Shown here: positions 1-9,128 of the stretch, in pieces
Layout of the letters: every line of letters starts with the position of its first letter
Position numbering within the stretch: position 1 is the first letter of the stretch
Source: Pseudomonadota bacterium
Lineage (GTDB): Bacteria > Bdellovibrionota > UBA1018 > CAIMNF01
Direction of reading: 5' to 3'
Assembly: GCA_027486675.1 (NCBI GenBank)
Contig: JAIXOQ010000008.1
Location: 162,460-226,459, forward strand
DNA length: 64,000 bases
Translations under genes and position numbers: made by a program
Notes under the pieces: model-generated
Database searches by the model: none
What the model was told of the DNA's origin: nothing
The model's input: only the letters and a program-made list of their open reading frames with translations

Positions 1-2
1 TC

Positions 3-1022
3 TTAAGGGCTGGAAAAAATGCATTGGCGTATAACCCTTCGACTGGTGTGCGGAAGCTTCTAGGGAATGCGATACACACAGCAGCAAAACGTCTGCTGGT
101 CAGGGAACTCGATTCGAAAGATGGAATGCGAGCTCTTTTGGCGTATGAAGAGCTCGGCGAGCTTTTACCTCAACCTAAACTTGATCCGGTAGCAGATGAA
201 ATTCGGCTCAGACTTGCAAAGGTTGCTTCTGTACGGAAGCTCGACTCATTGGCATTAAAAATCATTGAGCCCTATGGCGTTTTAGAGCAAATCGGTGCTC
301 GCTCATTGGCAAGTCCCGTGATTCTTACATCTGATGAAGTTTTAGAACAAGAAGAGCGAGCTTTAGTGGAAGTGAAGGCTCTTTGGGAAGATGCGGGCAG
401 TGAAAATGCCGAGACCGCGCTTGCTCGACTTGCACAGATCCGTAACGAAGGCCCAAAAAGATTTGAACGTAGCGCGTGGGAGGCGCTCTTTCATTCGTCA
501 AAAAACGATCGGAAGTTAGCGTTAGAGAAGGTTGAGCTTGCCTTGGGTAAAGGAACTACATGGTCTGATGGTGCAAGAGTGCAGTGGGCAATTTTTGCAG
601 CCGATCAGGCTGTGCTTGAAAAGAATCTAGATGCAGAGCTGTCTTGGGTTCGTGAGGCACGGCGGGTTTTAGGGAAGCGTGCGCTCGATGAGATTGATGT
701 CCGGGCCCTTCCACGCATTCCGACACCGCAGGAACTGGTGCTTCGCGAAGGTGGCGTTCTTGAGCGTCAAAATCGAGTCAAAGATGCGATTGAGTGTTAC
801 GCCAAGGCGATTGATAATCAGATCAGGAGTAATTCGATTTTGTATGCACATGCTCGGGCATTGCTGAAAAGGGGAGACGGACCTTCAAAGAATTTAGCGG
901 TCTTATCTCTGAAAGCAATCTCTAAGAGCAAAGATGATGATTTGTGGAAGCCTCTTGCACAGAAAGTGCTCGAGGGAGTGACAGGTAGAAATGAAGTTGA
1001 TGCCAAGGAGGGCAGACCATGA
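3..1022 (+). CDS. TPR-like helical repeat protein, 5' end outside window
   Basis: The frame is open to the left edge, so this is the 3' part of a longer gene; about 339 codons are visible. The first possible internal start is TTG at 24, without a Shine-Dalgarno site, so I treat the entry as partial. The product is helix-rich and soluble, with no membrane segment. Near its C-terminus it has tetratricopeptide-like helical pairs (around 'AIECYAKAID' and 'ILYAHARALLKRGD'). I do not recognise a specific family. It overlaps the next gene by 4 nt (ATGA), so it is probably translated with the regulator at the head of the flagellar operon. A protein-interaction role near flagellar regulation is inference from position only. 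Confidence 0.7.
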   Translation, partial: LRAGKNALAYNPSTGVRKLLGNAIHTAAKRLLVRELDSKDGMRALLAYEELGELLPQPKLDPVADEIRLRLAKVASVRKLDSLALKIIEPYGVLEQIGARSLASPVILTSDEVLEQEERALVEVKALWEDAGSENAETALARLAQIRNEGPKRFERSAWEALFHSSKNDRKLALEKVELALGKGTTWSDGARVQWAIFAADQAVLEKNLDAELSWVREARRVLGKRALDEIDVRALPRIPTPQELVLREGGVLERQNRVKDAIECYAKAIDNQIRSNSILYAHARALLKRGDGPSKNLAVLSLKAISKSKDDDLWKPLAQKVLEGVTGRNEVDAKEGRP

Positions 1023-1906
1023 AGCGTGAGTTCGTAACAGGCGATCGGGTGCTAGGTGACCTACTCAGTCTTGCGGAGACTGTTGCTCCAAGTCGGGCAG
1101 TGATACTGATTTCCGGAGAAGCAGGGTCGGGAAAGCGCTCTCTTGCGCGATGGATTCACGACCGGAGTCAACGTTCAAATCAGCTCTTTGGAATTCTTCA
1201 AGGAAGCGAGACGGGGACCGAAGATCTCCGTAGAGCCTTCGAAAAGGTCCGCGGCGGCACACTCTACATGAGTGAAGTCGCGGCCTTAACCTTAGATGCG
1301 CAGGACTACATGCTGTCCCATCTTCAAACTGCTGTATTAGATCAGCAGAGCCCAAGAATCATCCTTTCTACAAAACTAAATCTTCCTGAACTTGTGCAAG
1401 GAGGAAAATTTAAATCTGCCCTTTACGAACGAATTGCGACATTAAATTTTAAGATCCCTTCATTGAGAGAGAGGATCGGAGACGTAGAGATTCTTGCAAA
1501 TGCATTCTTGAAGCGGCAGAGCTTAAAATCTGGTCGTGAGGTGATGAGTCTAAACGATGAAACGATTCTTTTGCTGAATTCCCATCAATGGCCAGGGAAC
1601 GTCAGAGAGCTTGAAGCAGTGATCGAACGTTCAATGATTATAGCGAAAGGTTCTGAAATTCAGGCCCGTGAAATTCAAATGCACACTGTTGGGATGAGTG
1701 CTCAGCAGAAGAAGACACTTCAAGCCGCAGCGCTTGAAAACTGGAAGCCTGGACGTACGTTGAATGATATCGAACGCACAGTAATTCTTGAGGCACTTGA
1801 CTATCACATGGGTAACAGAACCCACACTGCAAAGTCATTGGGTATCTCAATCCGTACTTTGAGAAATAAATTGGCTGAATACCGGGTGCTTGGAATTAAA
1901 GTATGA
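1019..1906 (+). CDS. AAA+/Fis-type regulator lacking the GAFTGA loop
   Basis: This 295-residue protein has the fold of a sigma-54 enhancer-binding protein without a receiver domain. Visible are a Walker A (GEAGSGKR, residues 33-40), a Walker B-like strand (GGTLYMSEV, 79-87), the arginine-finger region with 'IPSLRER' (147-153), sensor II 'WPGNVREL' (191-198) and a Fis-type helix-turn-helix (about 250-290). The stretch that normally carries GAFTGA, the loop contacting sigma-54, is missing: residues 55-80 run directly from 'NQLFG' to the Walker B strand. The Walker B aspartate is also replaced by serine. It probably binds DNA but cannot remodel sigma-54 polymerase. It overlaps flgB by 4 nt, so control of flagellar genes is likely by context. 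Fold is certain; loss of activator function is inference. Confidence 0.85.
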   Translation: MKREFVTGDRVLGDLLSLAETVAPSRAVILISGEAGSGKRSLARWIHDRSQRSNQLFGILQGSETGTEDLRRAFEKVRGGTLYMSEVAALTLDAQDYMLSHLQTAVLDQQSPRIILSTKLNLPELVQGGKFKSALYERIATLNFKIPSLRERIGDVEILANAFLKRQSLKSGREVMSLNDETILLLNSHQWPGNVRELEAVIERSMIIAKGSEIQAREIQMHTVGMSAQQKKTLQAAALENWKPGRTLNDIERTVILEALDYHMGNRTHTAKSLGISIRTLRNKLAEYRVLGIKV

Positions 1907-2319
1907 GCCAACTGATTGATCCAACCCTACGTGCTGCCGCCCAGTCTTTAAATTTAAGACTACAAGCGCAGAACGTTCATGCCTCGAACGTCGCAAATGC
2001 AGATACACCCAACTACAAGGGACAGGCTGTTGAATTTGAGCAAGCGATGAGATCTGCAATGGCGAATGAAGGAAAGGGGATCAAGCTTGAAGTATCGGAT
2101 CCAAAGCATATCGGATCCCCTCCTCCTGAGGCAGTCGAGGCACAGGTCTTTGATGACCCGAATGGAATTGAGTCACTCGATGGCAATACAGTAGATCGAG
2201 CGAAGGAGATGGTCGCGATGAAAGAGAATCAGATTCTCTATAACACCGCGGTCGAAGCCATTCGGAAGAAACTTGGGATGCTTGAGTATGGAATCAACGA
2301 AGGCGGAGGTAATCGTTAA
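1903..2319 (+). CDS. flgB: Flagellar basal-body rod protein FlgB
   Basis: FlgB forms the proximal part of the flagellar rod in the periplasm and is exported by the flagellar type III apparatus. The 138-residue product has the family signature near the N-terminus ('NVHASNVANADTPNYKG', about 24-40) and a C-terminal amphipathic helix with 'VEAIRKKLGMLEYGINEG'. Length is typical. The ATG overlaps the upstream regulator stop (ATGA), and the gene ends on the base where flgC begins, so flgB-flgC are translated as a block. No N-terminal signal peptide, as expected for a rod protein exported through the flagellum. Confidence 0.96.
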   Translation: MSQLIDPTLRAAAQSLNLRLQAQNVHASNVANADTPNYKGQAVEFEQAMRSAMANEGKGIKLEVSDPKHIGSPPPEAVEAQVFDDPNGIESLDGNTVDRAKEMVAMKENQILYNTAVEAIRKKLGMLEYGINEGGGNR

Positions 2320-2756
2320 TGGACTTCTTTTCATCACTTCGTGTGAGTGCTAGCGGCCTCGATGCGCAGATGAAGCGCATGAATACGATTTCTTCAAATC
2401 TGGCCAATGCTGAAACCACCCGAACAGAAGAGGGTGGGCCCTATAAGCGTCAAGACGTGATCGTGGAAGCGCAGACAGACCGTGAATCCTTCGGTGAGAT
2501 TCTGAACAACCAGATGGAAGAGTCAGTCAAAGGAGTTCAGGTTGTTGATGTGCATCGCGATGAAAGAGCCCCAAGGATGTTGTACAAGCCAGAGCACCCG
2601 GATGCGAACGAGGAAGGATATGTCGCGATGCCTAATGTGAATCCAGTTCAAGAGATGGCGAACATGATCAGCGCAAACCGATCTTACGAAGCAAACGCGA
2701 GCGCCATATCGACAGTAAGTCAAATGGCACAAAAAGCTCTTGAGTTAGGAAGATAG
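2319..2756 (+). CDS. flgC: Flagellar basal-body rod protein FlgC
   Basis: FlgC is a rod subunit that stacks with FlgB, FlgF and FlgG. The 145-residue sequence has the FlgC/rod N-terminal motif ('LRVSASGLDAQMKRMNTISSN', continuing into LANAETTR) and the C-terminal rod motif ('MANMISANRSYEANASAIS'). Length is normal for the family (about 135-150). It follows flgB with a 1-nt overlap and precedes fliE by 9 nt, the usual flgB-flgC-fliE order. Confidence 0.96.
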   Translation: MDFFSSLRVSASGLDAQMKRMNTISSNLANAETTRTEEGGPYKRQDVIVEAQTDRESFGEILNNQMEESVKGVQVVDVHRDERAPRMLYKPEHPDANEEGYVAMPNVNPVQEMANMISANRSYEANASAISTVSQMAQKALELGR

Positions 2757-2765
2757 GAGTAGCAA

Positions 2766-3086
2766 ATGGACGTCACACGGCTTCAGACAAGAATTGATCC
2801 AGATGTCGGGATAAGTGGGTCTCAGTCCATACAGGAGACTTCGAGGTCCCAGGCGCAACCTGAAGGGAAAGGTTTTTTGGATCTACTCAATCAATCGCTG
2901 GAGCAGGTGAATGTAGACCAGGTGAACGCAGACACTGCCGTGAAAGACATGGTTGCCGGACGCAATAAGAACATCCACGAGACGATGCTCGCTCTACAAA
3001 AGGCAGACTTAAGTTTAAAGACAGCGATGCAGGTCAGAAATAAGATTCTAGAGGCGTACAAAGAGATCATGCGGATGCAGGTCTAG
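2766..3086 (+). CDS. fliE: Flagellar hook-basal body complex protein FliE
   Basis: FliE joins the MS-ring to the rod. The 106-residue product has a variable N-terminus and the conserved C-terminal half ('ETMLALQKADLSLKTAMQ', then VRNKILEAYKEIMRMQV), which is diagnostic. An SD-like GGAGT lies just upstream of the ATG at 2766. It sits between flgC and fliF as in many flagellar operons. Confidence 0.96.
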   Translation: MDVTRLQTRIDPDVGISGSQSIQETSRSQAQPEGKGFLDLLNQSLEQVNVDQVNADTAVKDMVAGRNKNIHETMLALQKADLSLKTAMQVRNKILEAYKEIMRMQV

Positions 3087-3098
3087 GGGAGTTAAGAG

Positions 3099-4802
3099 AT
3101 GGATTTCTTTTCTAGAGTTGCAGGCCAGATTAAGGATTTCGTAGGTGGTTTGTCCACGAGCCGAAAGCTTGGGCTCATGGCAATTGGTGCCGCAATCATT
3201 GGCGTAACTATCGCGATGTTTATGTGGGCAACTCACACCGCTTACCAGCCGTTGACCTACGGCGCTATGAATGCTGAAGACACGGCGAATGTGATGCGTC
3301 TACTTCGTGAAAAGAAGATTCCTTTTCAAGTGGATACCACAGGCAAGCAAGTTATGGTTCCGCCCGAGTACCTTCATGATCTAAGGCTTGAGCTTGCGAT
3401 GCAGGGGATGCCTCAGACGTCAGGTGCTGGTTATGAACTCTTTGATAAACAGAGCTTTGGGACAACAAGTTTCTTAAATAAACTCAACCAGAAACGTGCC
3501 CTCGAAGGCGAGTTGATGCGTTCGATCAACTCGATTAAAGGCGTCAAACGTTCAAGAGTTCACCTTGCCATTCCAGATAAAAGTGCATTTGTAGAGGATC
3601 AGAAGAAACCGACTGCTTCCGTGATCTTAGATTTAGATGCAGGCGTACTGCTCACTGAACGGCAGATTCAGGGCGTAGGTGTTTTGGTCGGTAGAGCCGT
3701 AGAAGCACTTGATCCAAGCGATGTTGTCATCGTCGACTCCTTTGGTAAGACCCTGTCTAAGAACTCCAGAAATTCTGCGATCGAAATGACATCCGATCAG
3801 GCGGAGTATAAACGAAAATTAGAAGAAGAGTCGCAGCACAGAATCGAAGATATGTTGTCCAAAGTGATTGGCGCAGGGAAGGTTGTTGCGCGAGTCACGG
3901 CAGATCTTGATTTTAGTTCGGTGACTGAATCGCAGACGATACTCGATCAGGATGGGGCAGCGCTCAAATCCTCACAGAAGATTGCCGAGAACATGGATAT
4001 GAGTCGGACTACTCCAGGGGGTGCCCCAGGGGCGGCAAGTAACACTCCGGGCGAGCCCGCGCCGCAAGCGGGGGGCCCAGGCACAAAGAACAACACTTCT
4101 AAGACCAACGAGGTAATGAATTACGATATTCCAAAAATTGTTCGTCAAACGACAAAACCTACCGGCCAAATCAAGAAGCTTTCGGTGGCAGTTGTGATTG
4201 ACAGCAAGCAGGTTAAGACAACGGATAAAGAGGGAGTGACGAGTTCAAAGGCCGAAGCCTGGTCCCAAGAACGAGTGAAAGAGTTTGAGTCGATCGTTGC
4301 GTCCGCTGTTGCTTTAGATCGAACTCGGGGAGATACGATCGAGATCAAGAACATGGAGTTTGTAAAGGAGGACTTTGAAGATGCTGAGAAGATTCTTGAT
4401 GCCGCAACGATGCGCGACTACATCAAGAACCTGATTTTGTATGGAATCATTGCCCTAGTAGTGGGTTTGTTCTTCTTCTTCGTGGTCCGCCCATACATCC
4501 GATGGGTAACAGAGAATACCACCGATAGTGTCGATACGTTCTTGCCTCAGACATTAGAGGAACTTGAAAAGATTCAAAAATCATCTTCGATGACGGACGT
4601 TGAGGCTGCAATGCCGGATCTACCGGATCGCTTAGATCCAGAGAAAGTTGAAGGCGAAATGATTCGTGAAAAAATTGTGACTTTAATCGATGGAAATCCC
4701 CAGAAGGCATCTTTGGTTCTTAAGGAATGGCTTGTAGCTGGGAAAAATACCATGGCCGGTGCACCTGCACCAAAAGAGGGGGCAGCCGAGGAATCGGCTT
4801 GA
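3099..4802 (+). CDS. fliF: Flagellar MS-ring protein FliF
   Basis: FliF is the inner-membrane ring on which the basal body is assembled. The 567-residue product has an N-terminal membrane segment (about 24-44), the YscJ/FliF ring-building domains (including 'YELFDKQSFGTTSFLNKLNQ' near 115-135), a Gly/Pro-rich disordered linker in the periplasmic region (about 305-335), a second membrane segment (about 444-464) and a cytosolic C-terminal tail that binds FliG. Length is normal. It is 12 nt after fliE and 10 nt before fliG. Confidence 0.97.
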   Translation: MDFFSRVAGQIKDFVGGLSTSRKLGLMAIGAAIIGVTIAMFMWATHTAYQPLTYGAMNAEDTANVMRLLREKKIPFQVDTTGKQVMVPPEYLHDLRLELAMQGMPQTSGAGYELFDKQSFGTTSFLNKLNQKRALEGELMRSINSIKGVKRSRVHLAIPDKSAFVEDQKKPTASVILDLDAGVLLTERQIQGVGVLVGRAVEALDPSDVVIVDSFGKTLSKNSRNSAIEMTSDQAEYKRKLEEESQHRIEDMLSKVIGAGKVVARVTADLDFSSVTESQTILDQDGAALKSSQKIAENMDMSRTTPGGAPGAASNTPGEPAPQAGGPGTKNNTSKTNEVMNYDIPKIVRQTTKPTGQIKKLSVAVVIDSKQVKTTDKEGVTSSKAEAWSQERVKEFESIVASAVALDRTRGDTIEIKNMEFVKEDFEDAEKILDAATMRDYIKNLILYGIIALVVGLFFFFVVRPYIRWVTENTTDSVDTFLPQTLEELEKIQKSSSMTDVEAAMPDLPDRLDPEKVEGEMIREKIVTLIDGNPQKASLVLKEWLVAGKNTMAGAPAPKEGAAEESA

Positions 4803-4812
4803 GGTCTAAATC

Positions 4813-5832
4813 ATGGCAATGAATGTTAAAAGTTATGATGAACTCAATGGGATTGAACGTGCCGCTGTCCTGCTGAACGTTCTAGGAAATCGCGTTACAG
4901 CCGAGATTTTTAAGAATCTTAGGGATAACGACGTGAAGCGTCTTGTAACTGTGATGGGTGGCATTAATAAAGTACCCATTACAGTCGTGAAACAGGTACT
5001 AGATGACTTTTACAGTGAGATTTCAGAAGAAGAAACCCTGATCTTTGGTCACGCGGCCGGTAAGGAGTTCATCCTTGAGACCCTAGGCGAAGAGCGGGCT
5101 AAGACGGTACTCGGGCAGCTTGCTGTTCTTGAGGGAAGTCGAAGTCTTGAAGCACTCGAGCTTGTGGATCCTCGTACGTTGGCCAATTTTCTAGTCAACG
5201 AGCATCCGCAGACTACAGCAGTCGTACTGGCCCACTTACCGGCGGATAAGAAGTGTGAGGTCTTAAGAAAGCTCCCAGAGCCTGTTCAAACGGAGATTGT
5301 TCTTCGTATTGCAAATCTTGACTTCATTTCGCCTACACTTTTGACGCAGGTAGACGAAATTCTAAAGCAAGAACTTGCTACACTCGGATCGATCGACACC
5401 CAGCAGCTGGGCGGAGTACCACCAATTGCCGAGATGTTAAACGTCATGGACAAGAATACGGAGCAGGGCATCATGGCCCGCGTCGAAGAACGCGATCCAC
5501 AGCTTGCAGAGGAGATCCGTCGTTTGATGTTTGTCTTCGAGGACATTATCTTTATCGACGATCGTGGAATGCAGACCTTGCTTAAGGAAGTTCCTAACGA
5601 CAAACTTGTAATTGCACTTAAAACTGCACCAGAGGATATCAAGGAGAAAATCTTTAAGAATATCTCCAAACGGGCGGCTGATCTTCTTCGTGAAGATCTT
5701 CAGGCTATGGGCCCAGTGCGCTTAAGTGACGTTGAGGCGGCGCAGCTTGAGATTGTGAACGCGGCCAAGCGGCTTGAGGGCGAAGGAAAGATCATGATCA
5801 GCCGCGGCGGTAGTGACGACGCGCTCGTTTAG
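4813..5832 (+). CDS. fliG: Flagellar motor switch protein FliG
   Basis: FliG is the rotor protein that contacts the stator and FliF/FliM. All three domains are visible in 339 residues: an N-terminal FliF-binding part starting near 'LNGIERAAVLLNVLG', the middle domain with the 'EHPQTTAVVLAHL' motif (about 133-145), and the C-terminal domain with the charged torque helix region ('FVFEDIIFIDDRGMQTLL', about 235-255). Length matches the family. It lies directly after fliF in the same operon. Confidence 0.97.
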   Translation: MAMNVKSYDELNGIERAAVLLNVLGNRVTAEIFKNLRDNDVKRLVTVMGGINKVPITVVKQVLDDFYSEISEEETLIFGHAAGKEFILETLGEERAKTVLGQLAVLEGSRSLEALELVDPRTLANFLVNEHPQTTAVVLAHLPADKKCEVLRKLPEPVQTEIVLRIANLDFISPTLLTQVDEILKQELATLGSIDTQQLGGVPPIAEMLNVMDKNTEQGIMARVEERDPQLAEEIRRLMFVFEDIIFIDDRGMQTLLKEVPNDKLVIALKTAPEDIKEKIFKNISKRAADLLREDLQAMGPVRLSDVEAAQLEIVNAAKRLEGEGKIMISRGGSDDALV

Positions 5833-5865
5833 GATGGACTGGGTTGAAGAGGGGGTTTTGAGTCA

Positions 5866-6669
5866 GTGCCGAAAATTAAAGACTTTGAACCCAAAGAACT
5901 TGGGATACCGTCGGTCCGGCATGGGGAATATCAGCCGCGGGAGCTGGGCGCTGGGACGGCAACCTCCTATGCGGAGGTAAAAAAGAAGTTTGGCCCACTT
6001 GCAGCCACAGACGACGAAAACGTGGGGCGCTCAACTAAGGCCGCGAGTTTTAAGCTCAATCCAGACGCACGGCGTCTGCTCGGCGTAGAAGATGAAGAAA
6101 AATCTCAGTACTCAGAGGTTGTTCGCCAAGAGGTAGAGAAGCAGATTTCCCTTCTTGCTGAGCAAGCGCAAAAAGAAGGGTATGAGTCTGGTTTTAAGTC
6201 CGGCAGCAACGAGGCAAATGCCCAGGTCACTGCGGAATCAAAAGTCCACTTTGAACGGCTAAATGGCTTGTTTTTAGCGCTTGATGGCGTCAAGGACGAG
6301 ATGCTACGAGCAAATGAAAAAATTCTTGTTGATCTTATCTTTCAGATCTCAAAGTCTATTTTGTTGCGTGAACTCAAGCTAGATCGTGACTATGTGGTTC
6401 GCCTTGCTTCCTCGATCATCGAACGCCTAGGTGTTCGAGATCATGTGAAGATCAAGGTGAATAAAGAAGATTTACAAGAAGTAAATGTTCTCAAGGAACG
6501 GATCCAGTCTAGAGTCGGTGAACTTAGAAATCTTCAGATTCTTGAAAGTGATGAAGTCGGCGTAGGTGGATGTAAGGTCGAGTCGGAACTTGCGGCTGTA
6601 GACGCTACCATTGAGACTCAGCTTGAGGCTATGCAGGCGGCACTCCAGGGCAGAGATGCAAATTCCTAG
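5866..6669 (+). CDS. fliH: Flagellar assembly protein FliH
   Basis: FliH regulates the export ATPase FliI as part of the FliH2FliI complex at the cytoplasmic base. The 267-residue product has a variable N-terminus, a central Gln/Glu-rich coiled coil with Gly spacing ('EAQ..EGYESGFKSG', about 95-115) and the conserved C-terminal domain. The start is GTG at 5866, behind a purine-rich GAAGAGGGGG; no in-frame ATG is better placed. Its 3' end overlaps fliI by 14 nt. Confidence 0.92.
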   Translation: MPKIKDFEPKELGIPSVRHGEYQPRELGAGTATSYAEVKKKFGPLAATDDENVGRSTKAASFKLNPDARRLLGVEDEEKSQYSEVVRQEVEKQISLLAEQAQKEGYESGFKSGSNEANAQVTAESKVHFERLNGLFLALDGVKDEMLRANEKILVDLIFQISKSILLRELKLDRDYVVRLASSIIERLGVRDHVKIKVNKEDLQEVNVLKERIQSRVGELRNLQILESDEVGVGGCKVESELAAVDATIETQLEAMQAALQGRDANS

Positions 6670-7987
6670 CGATAAGTACGAACAACTCGCGCGAACGGCC
6701 TCCCTTTACGATGAGGCGGGCAAGATCACGCAATCAGTCGGTTTGCTCTATGAAGCCTATTTGCCTGGAGCAAGCACCGGATCCCGCTGTGTCATTCACG
6801 GAGAAAAGACTATTGAGGCTGAGGTCGTTGGATTTAAGGATCGCAAAGCCTATCTCATGCCCTTTGAAGAGGTTGTAGGGATTCACAATGGATCACTCGT
6901 GCGGGTGACTGCGAAGAGTGCCGCATTTGGACTCTCGCATCATTTGCTTGGAAGGGTGATCGATGGTCGTGGGCAGCCTATTGATGGAAAAGGCCCACTT
7001 TACCCTGAGAATAGTGCCACAGTCTGGAAACAGCTTTACCACAGAACAATAGATCCTTTGGCTCGAACGGTTATAGAGGAGCCCATCGACCTCGGTATTC
7101 GTGCGATCAACGGCATGCTCACAGTTGGACGCGGCCAGCGTGTAGGCATTATGGCTGGGTCTGGCGTGGGGAAGTCAGTCCTACTTGGAATGATGTCCCG
7201 CTACGCAAGGTCTGATGTGAATGTGATTGGTCTGATCGGGGAGCGGGGTCGAGAGGTTCGTGAGTTTATCGAAAGAGATCTAGGTGAGGAAGGACTCAAA
7301 CGGTCAGTCGTCGTCGTATCGACCTCCGATACCTCGGCACTACTCAGGGTGCGTGCCGCGCATTTAGCGGCAACGATCGCTGAGTTTTTTAGGGATGACT
7401 GCTCGAAAGATGTCTTACTCCTCATGGATTCAGTCACACGCTTTAGTATGGCGCAAAGAGAGATTGGTCTGAGTCTAGGGGAGCCTCCAGCTTCAAAGGG
7501 CTACACTCCATCCGTATTCGCCGCATTACCTCGCTTGCTTGAGCGTGCGGGGACAGCAACAAACGGGAAAAGTATTACTGGTCTCTATACTGTGCTGGTG
7601 GATGGTGATGACATGGATGAGCCTATTGCCGATGCCGCGCGCTCTATTCTAGATGGGCACTTTGTTCTTTCTAGGCGCCTCGCACAGGCAAATCACTTTC
7701 CCGCCATTGACATCCTCGCCAGTGCATCTCGGGTCATGCCTTCGGTCACTACAAAAGAGCACCGTGAATGGGCCGCTAAAATTCGTGAATGGATGGCAGT
7801 CTATAAGCAAGCCGAAGACCTGATCAATATCGGGGCTTACTCCAAGGGTGCCAATGCTAAGATTGATCAAGCGATCTCGGTCATTGAACGGATCAATTCA
7901 TTTTTAAGGCAAAAAACAGATGATTCTACGTCATTTGATGATTCAGTAGCGCTCTTACACAGTATCGCCCGGGCCGGCGAACGTTAG
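6656..7987 (+). CDS. fliI: Flagellum-specific ATP synthase/export ATPase FliI
   Basis: FliI is the export ATPase that energises substrate entry into the flagellar type III channel. From ATG 6656 the protein is 443 residues, the usual length. The Walker A AGSGVGKS is at about 167-174, with the F1-beta-like 'GERGREVREF' following and the Walker B 'VLLLMDSVTRF'. The C-terminal motif 'IDQAISVIERINSFLRQ' is also typical. A longer reading from 6611 would add 15 residues inside fliH and is less likely. It overlaps fliH by 14 nt. Confidence 0.97.
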   Translation: MQIPSDKYEQLARTASLYDEAGKITQSVGLLYEAYLPGASTGSRCVIHGEKTIEAEVVGFKDRKAYLMPFEEVVGIHNGSLVRVTAKSAAFGLSHHLLGRVIDGRGQPIDGKGPLYPENSATVWKQLYHRTIDPLARTVIEEPIDLGIRAINGMLTVGRGQRVGIMAGSGVGKSVLLGMMSRYARSDVNVIGLIGERGREVREFIERDLGEEGLKRSVVVVSTSDTSALLRVRAAHLAATIAEFFRDDCSKDVLLLMDSVTRFSMAQREIGLSLGEPPASKGYTPSVFAALPRLLERAGTATNGKSITGLYTVLVDGDDMDEPIADAARSILDGHFVLSRRLAQANHFPAIDILASASRVMPSVTTKEHREWAAKIREWMAVYKQAEDLINIGAYSKGANAKIDQAISVIERINSFLRQKTDDSTSFDDSVALLHSIARAGER

Positions 7988-8082
7988 AATCCTGGCGCCT
8001 CGGGTAGGACACCCTTTCCCAGCTCTAGGAAAACATTTCAGTCTCCCCGAACAAATAAAACTACTAGAGGATTAAAGAAGTG

Positions 8083-8532
8083 ATGAGCAAGTTCCGATTT
8101 AATCTAGAAACAGTCGAGCGCGTTCGGAAGGTTTCCGAAGAGAAAGCGCTTTCGGACTTTTCTGTTGCTCAAAGAAAATTTTTAGAGGAAGTAGCAAAGA
8201 AAGAAACCGCTATCAAATCGCGAGAGAAAGCGATGTTAGATAGGGCAGCTCTTTCAATTGCCCGGGCTTCCGACTATACAACTCTTGAGAACTATATTCT
8301 TGGTCTTGGAAAGAGCATTCAGATTGCAGATCAAGCCATTATCCGTGCCAGAAGACAATTGAATGCGGCCTTTCGAGTTTACGTAGGCGCAAAGAAGTCT
8401 CGCATGATGATCGACTCGCTTAAGGAAAAAGCACTTGCAGACTTCAAGCGAGAGAAGTCAAAGCGTGAACAAAAAGAAATTGATGACCTTGTGTCGATGC
8501 GTCTTGTGAAGAGAGCAGGAACGGCGGCATGA
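8083..8532 (+). CDS. fliJ: Flagellar export protein FliJ
   Basis: FliJ is a coiled-coil stalk protein inserted into the FliI hexamer and interacting with FlhA. The roughly 149-residue, strongly charged, fully helical product begins 'MSKFRFNLETVERVRKVSEE', typical for FliJ. GTG at 8080 is directly before ATG 8083 and either could be used; an AGAGG lies upstream. The 95-nt gap after fliI (7988-8082) is the largest in this part of the operon; I see no clear promoter in it. The 3' end overlaps motE by 4 nt. Confidence 0.9.
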   Translation: MSKFRFNLETVERVRKVSEEKALSDFSVAQRKFLEEVAKKETAIKSREKAMLDRAALSIARASDYTTLENYILGLGKSIQIADQAIIRARRQLNAAFRVYVGAKKSRMMIDSLKEKALADFKREKSKREQKEIDDLVSMRLVKRAGTAA

Positions 8533-9128
8533 AATACCGAAACCTCCTTCTCCTAGCTTCGTGTATGTCCATGGGTTTCATGCCTTCTACAGATGCTGAA
8601 GAGGCAAAAGTAGCTACGGAGAAAGTGGCAGAGGAAAAGGGAGCAGAAGAAAAATCTGGAGACGCTACCGCTAAGAAGCATCCCGAAAAGTCGACTCACG
8701 TAGGTTCCGGCTGTTTAGTGAGCGAATCCGCGATTGCGGATATGGAGACTCGGGAAGAGCGTGTGAAAGAGGCTGAAGCAAAAGTCGCTCAAAAAGAAGC
8801 TGAGCTTAAGGCTTTACAGATCGCGGTCCAGGAGCAGCTCTCTCAACTCGATGAGACCAAGAAGCAGATCCAAGGGATCAAACACCAAGAAATCGCAAAG
8901 AATGAAGAGAAAGTGAAGAAGCTGATCGATACCTTTGAAACGATGTCACCTAAGGCTGCGGCTCAAGTGGTTTCAAAGGTCGATGAAGAGATCGCTGTCA
9001 CTGCACTCGTACGTCTCTCAACGGTCAAGGCCGGTAAGATTTTAGCCGCGATGGACTCTGCAAAGTCAGCTCGTCTTTCAGAACGAATGGTACTTGGGGA
9101 TATCGTTAAGAAAGGGGCAGAAAAGTGA
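8529..9128 (+). CDS. MotE-like periplasmic/membrane coiled-coil protein (MgtE_N domain)
   Basis: The 199-residue product starts with a signal peptide (about 1-23), followed by a Lys/Glu/Ala-rich disordered stretch (24-60), a coiled coil (about 75-135) and a C-terminal MgtE_N-like domain ('ETMSPKAAAQVVSKVDEE' to 'LGDIVKK'). This layout matches the MotE family commonly found between fliJ and fliK; in rhizobia MotE is a chaperone for a motility protein. A role in stator or hook assembly here is inference. It overlaps fliJ (ATGA) and fliK (GTGA) by 4 nt each, indicating coupled translation. Confidence 0.85.
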   Translation: MKYRNLLLLASCMSMGFMPSTDAEEAKVATEKVAEEKGAEEKSGDATAKKHPEKSTHVGSGCLVSESAIADMETREERVKEAEAKVAQKEAELKALQIAVQEQLSQLDETKKQIQGIKHQEIAKNEEKVKKLIDTFETMSPKAAAQVVSKVDEEIAVTALVRLSTVKAGKILAAMDSAKSARLSERMVLGDIVKKGAEK

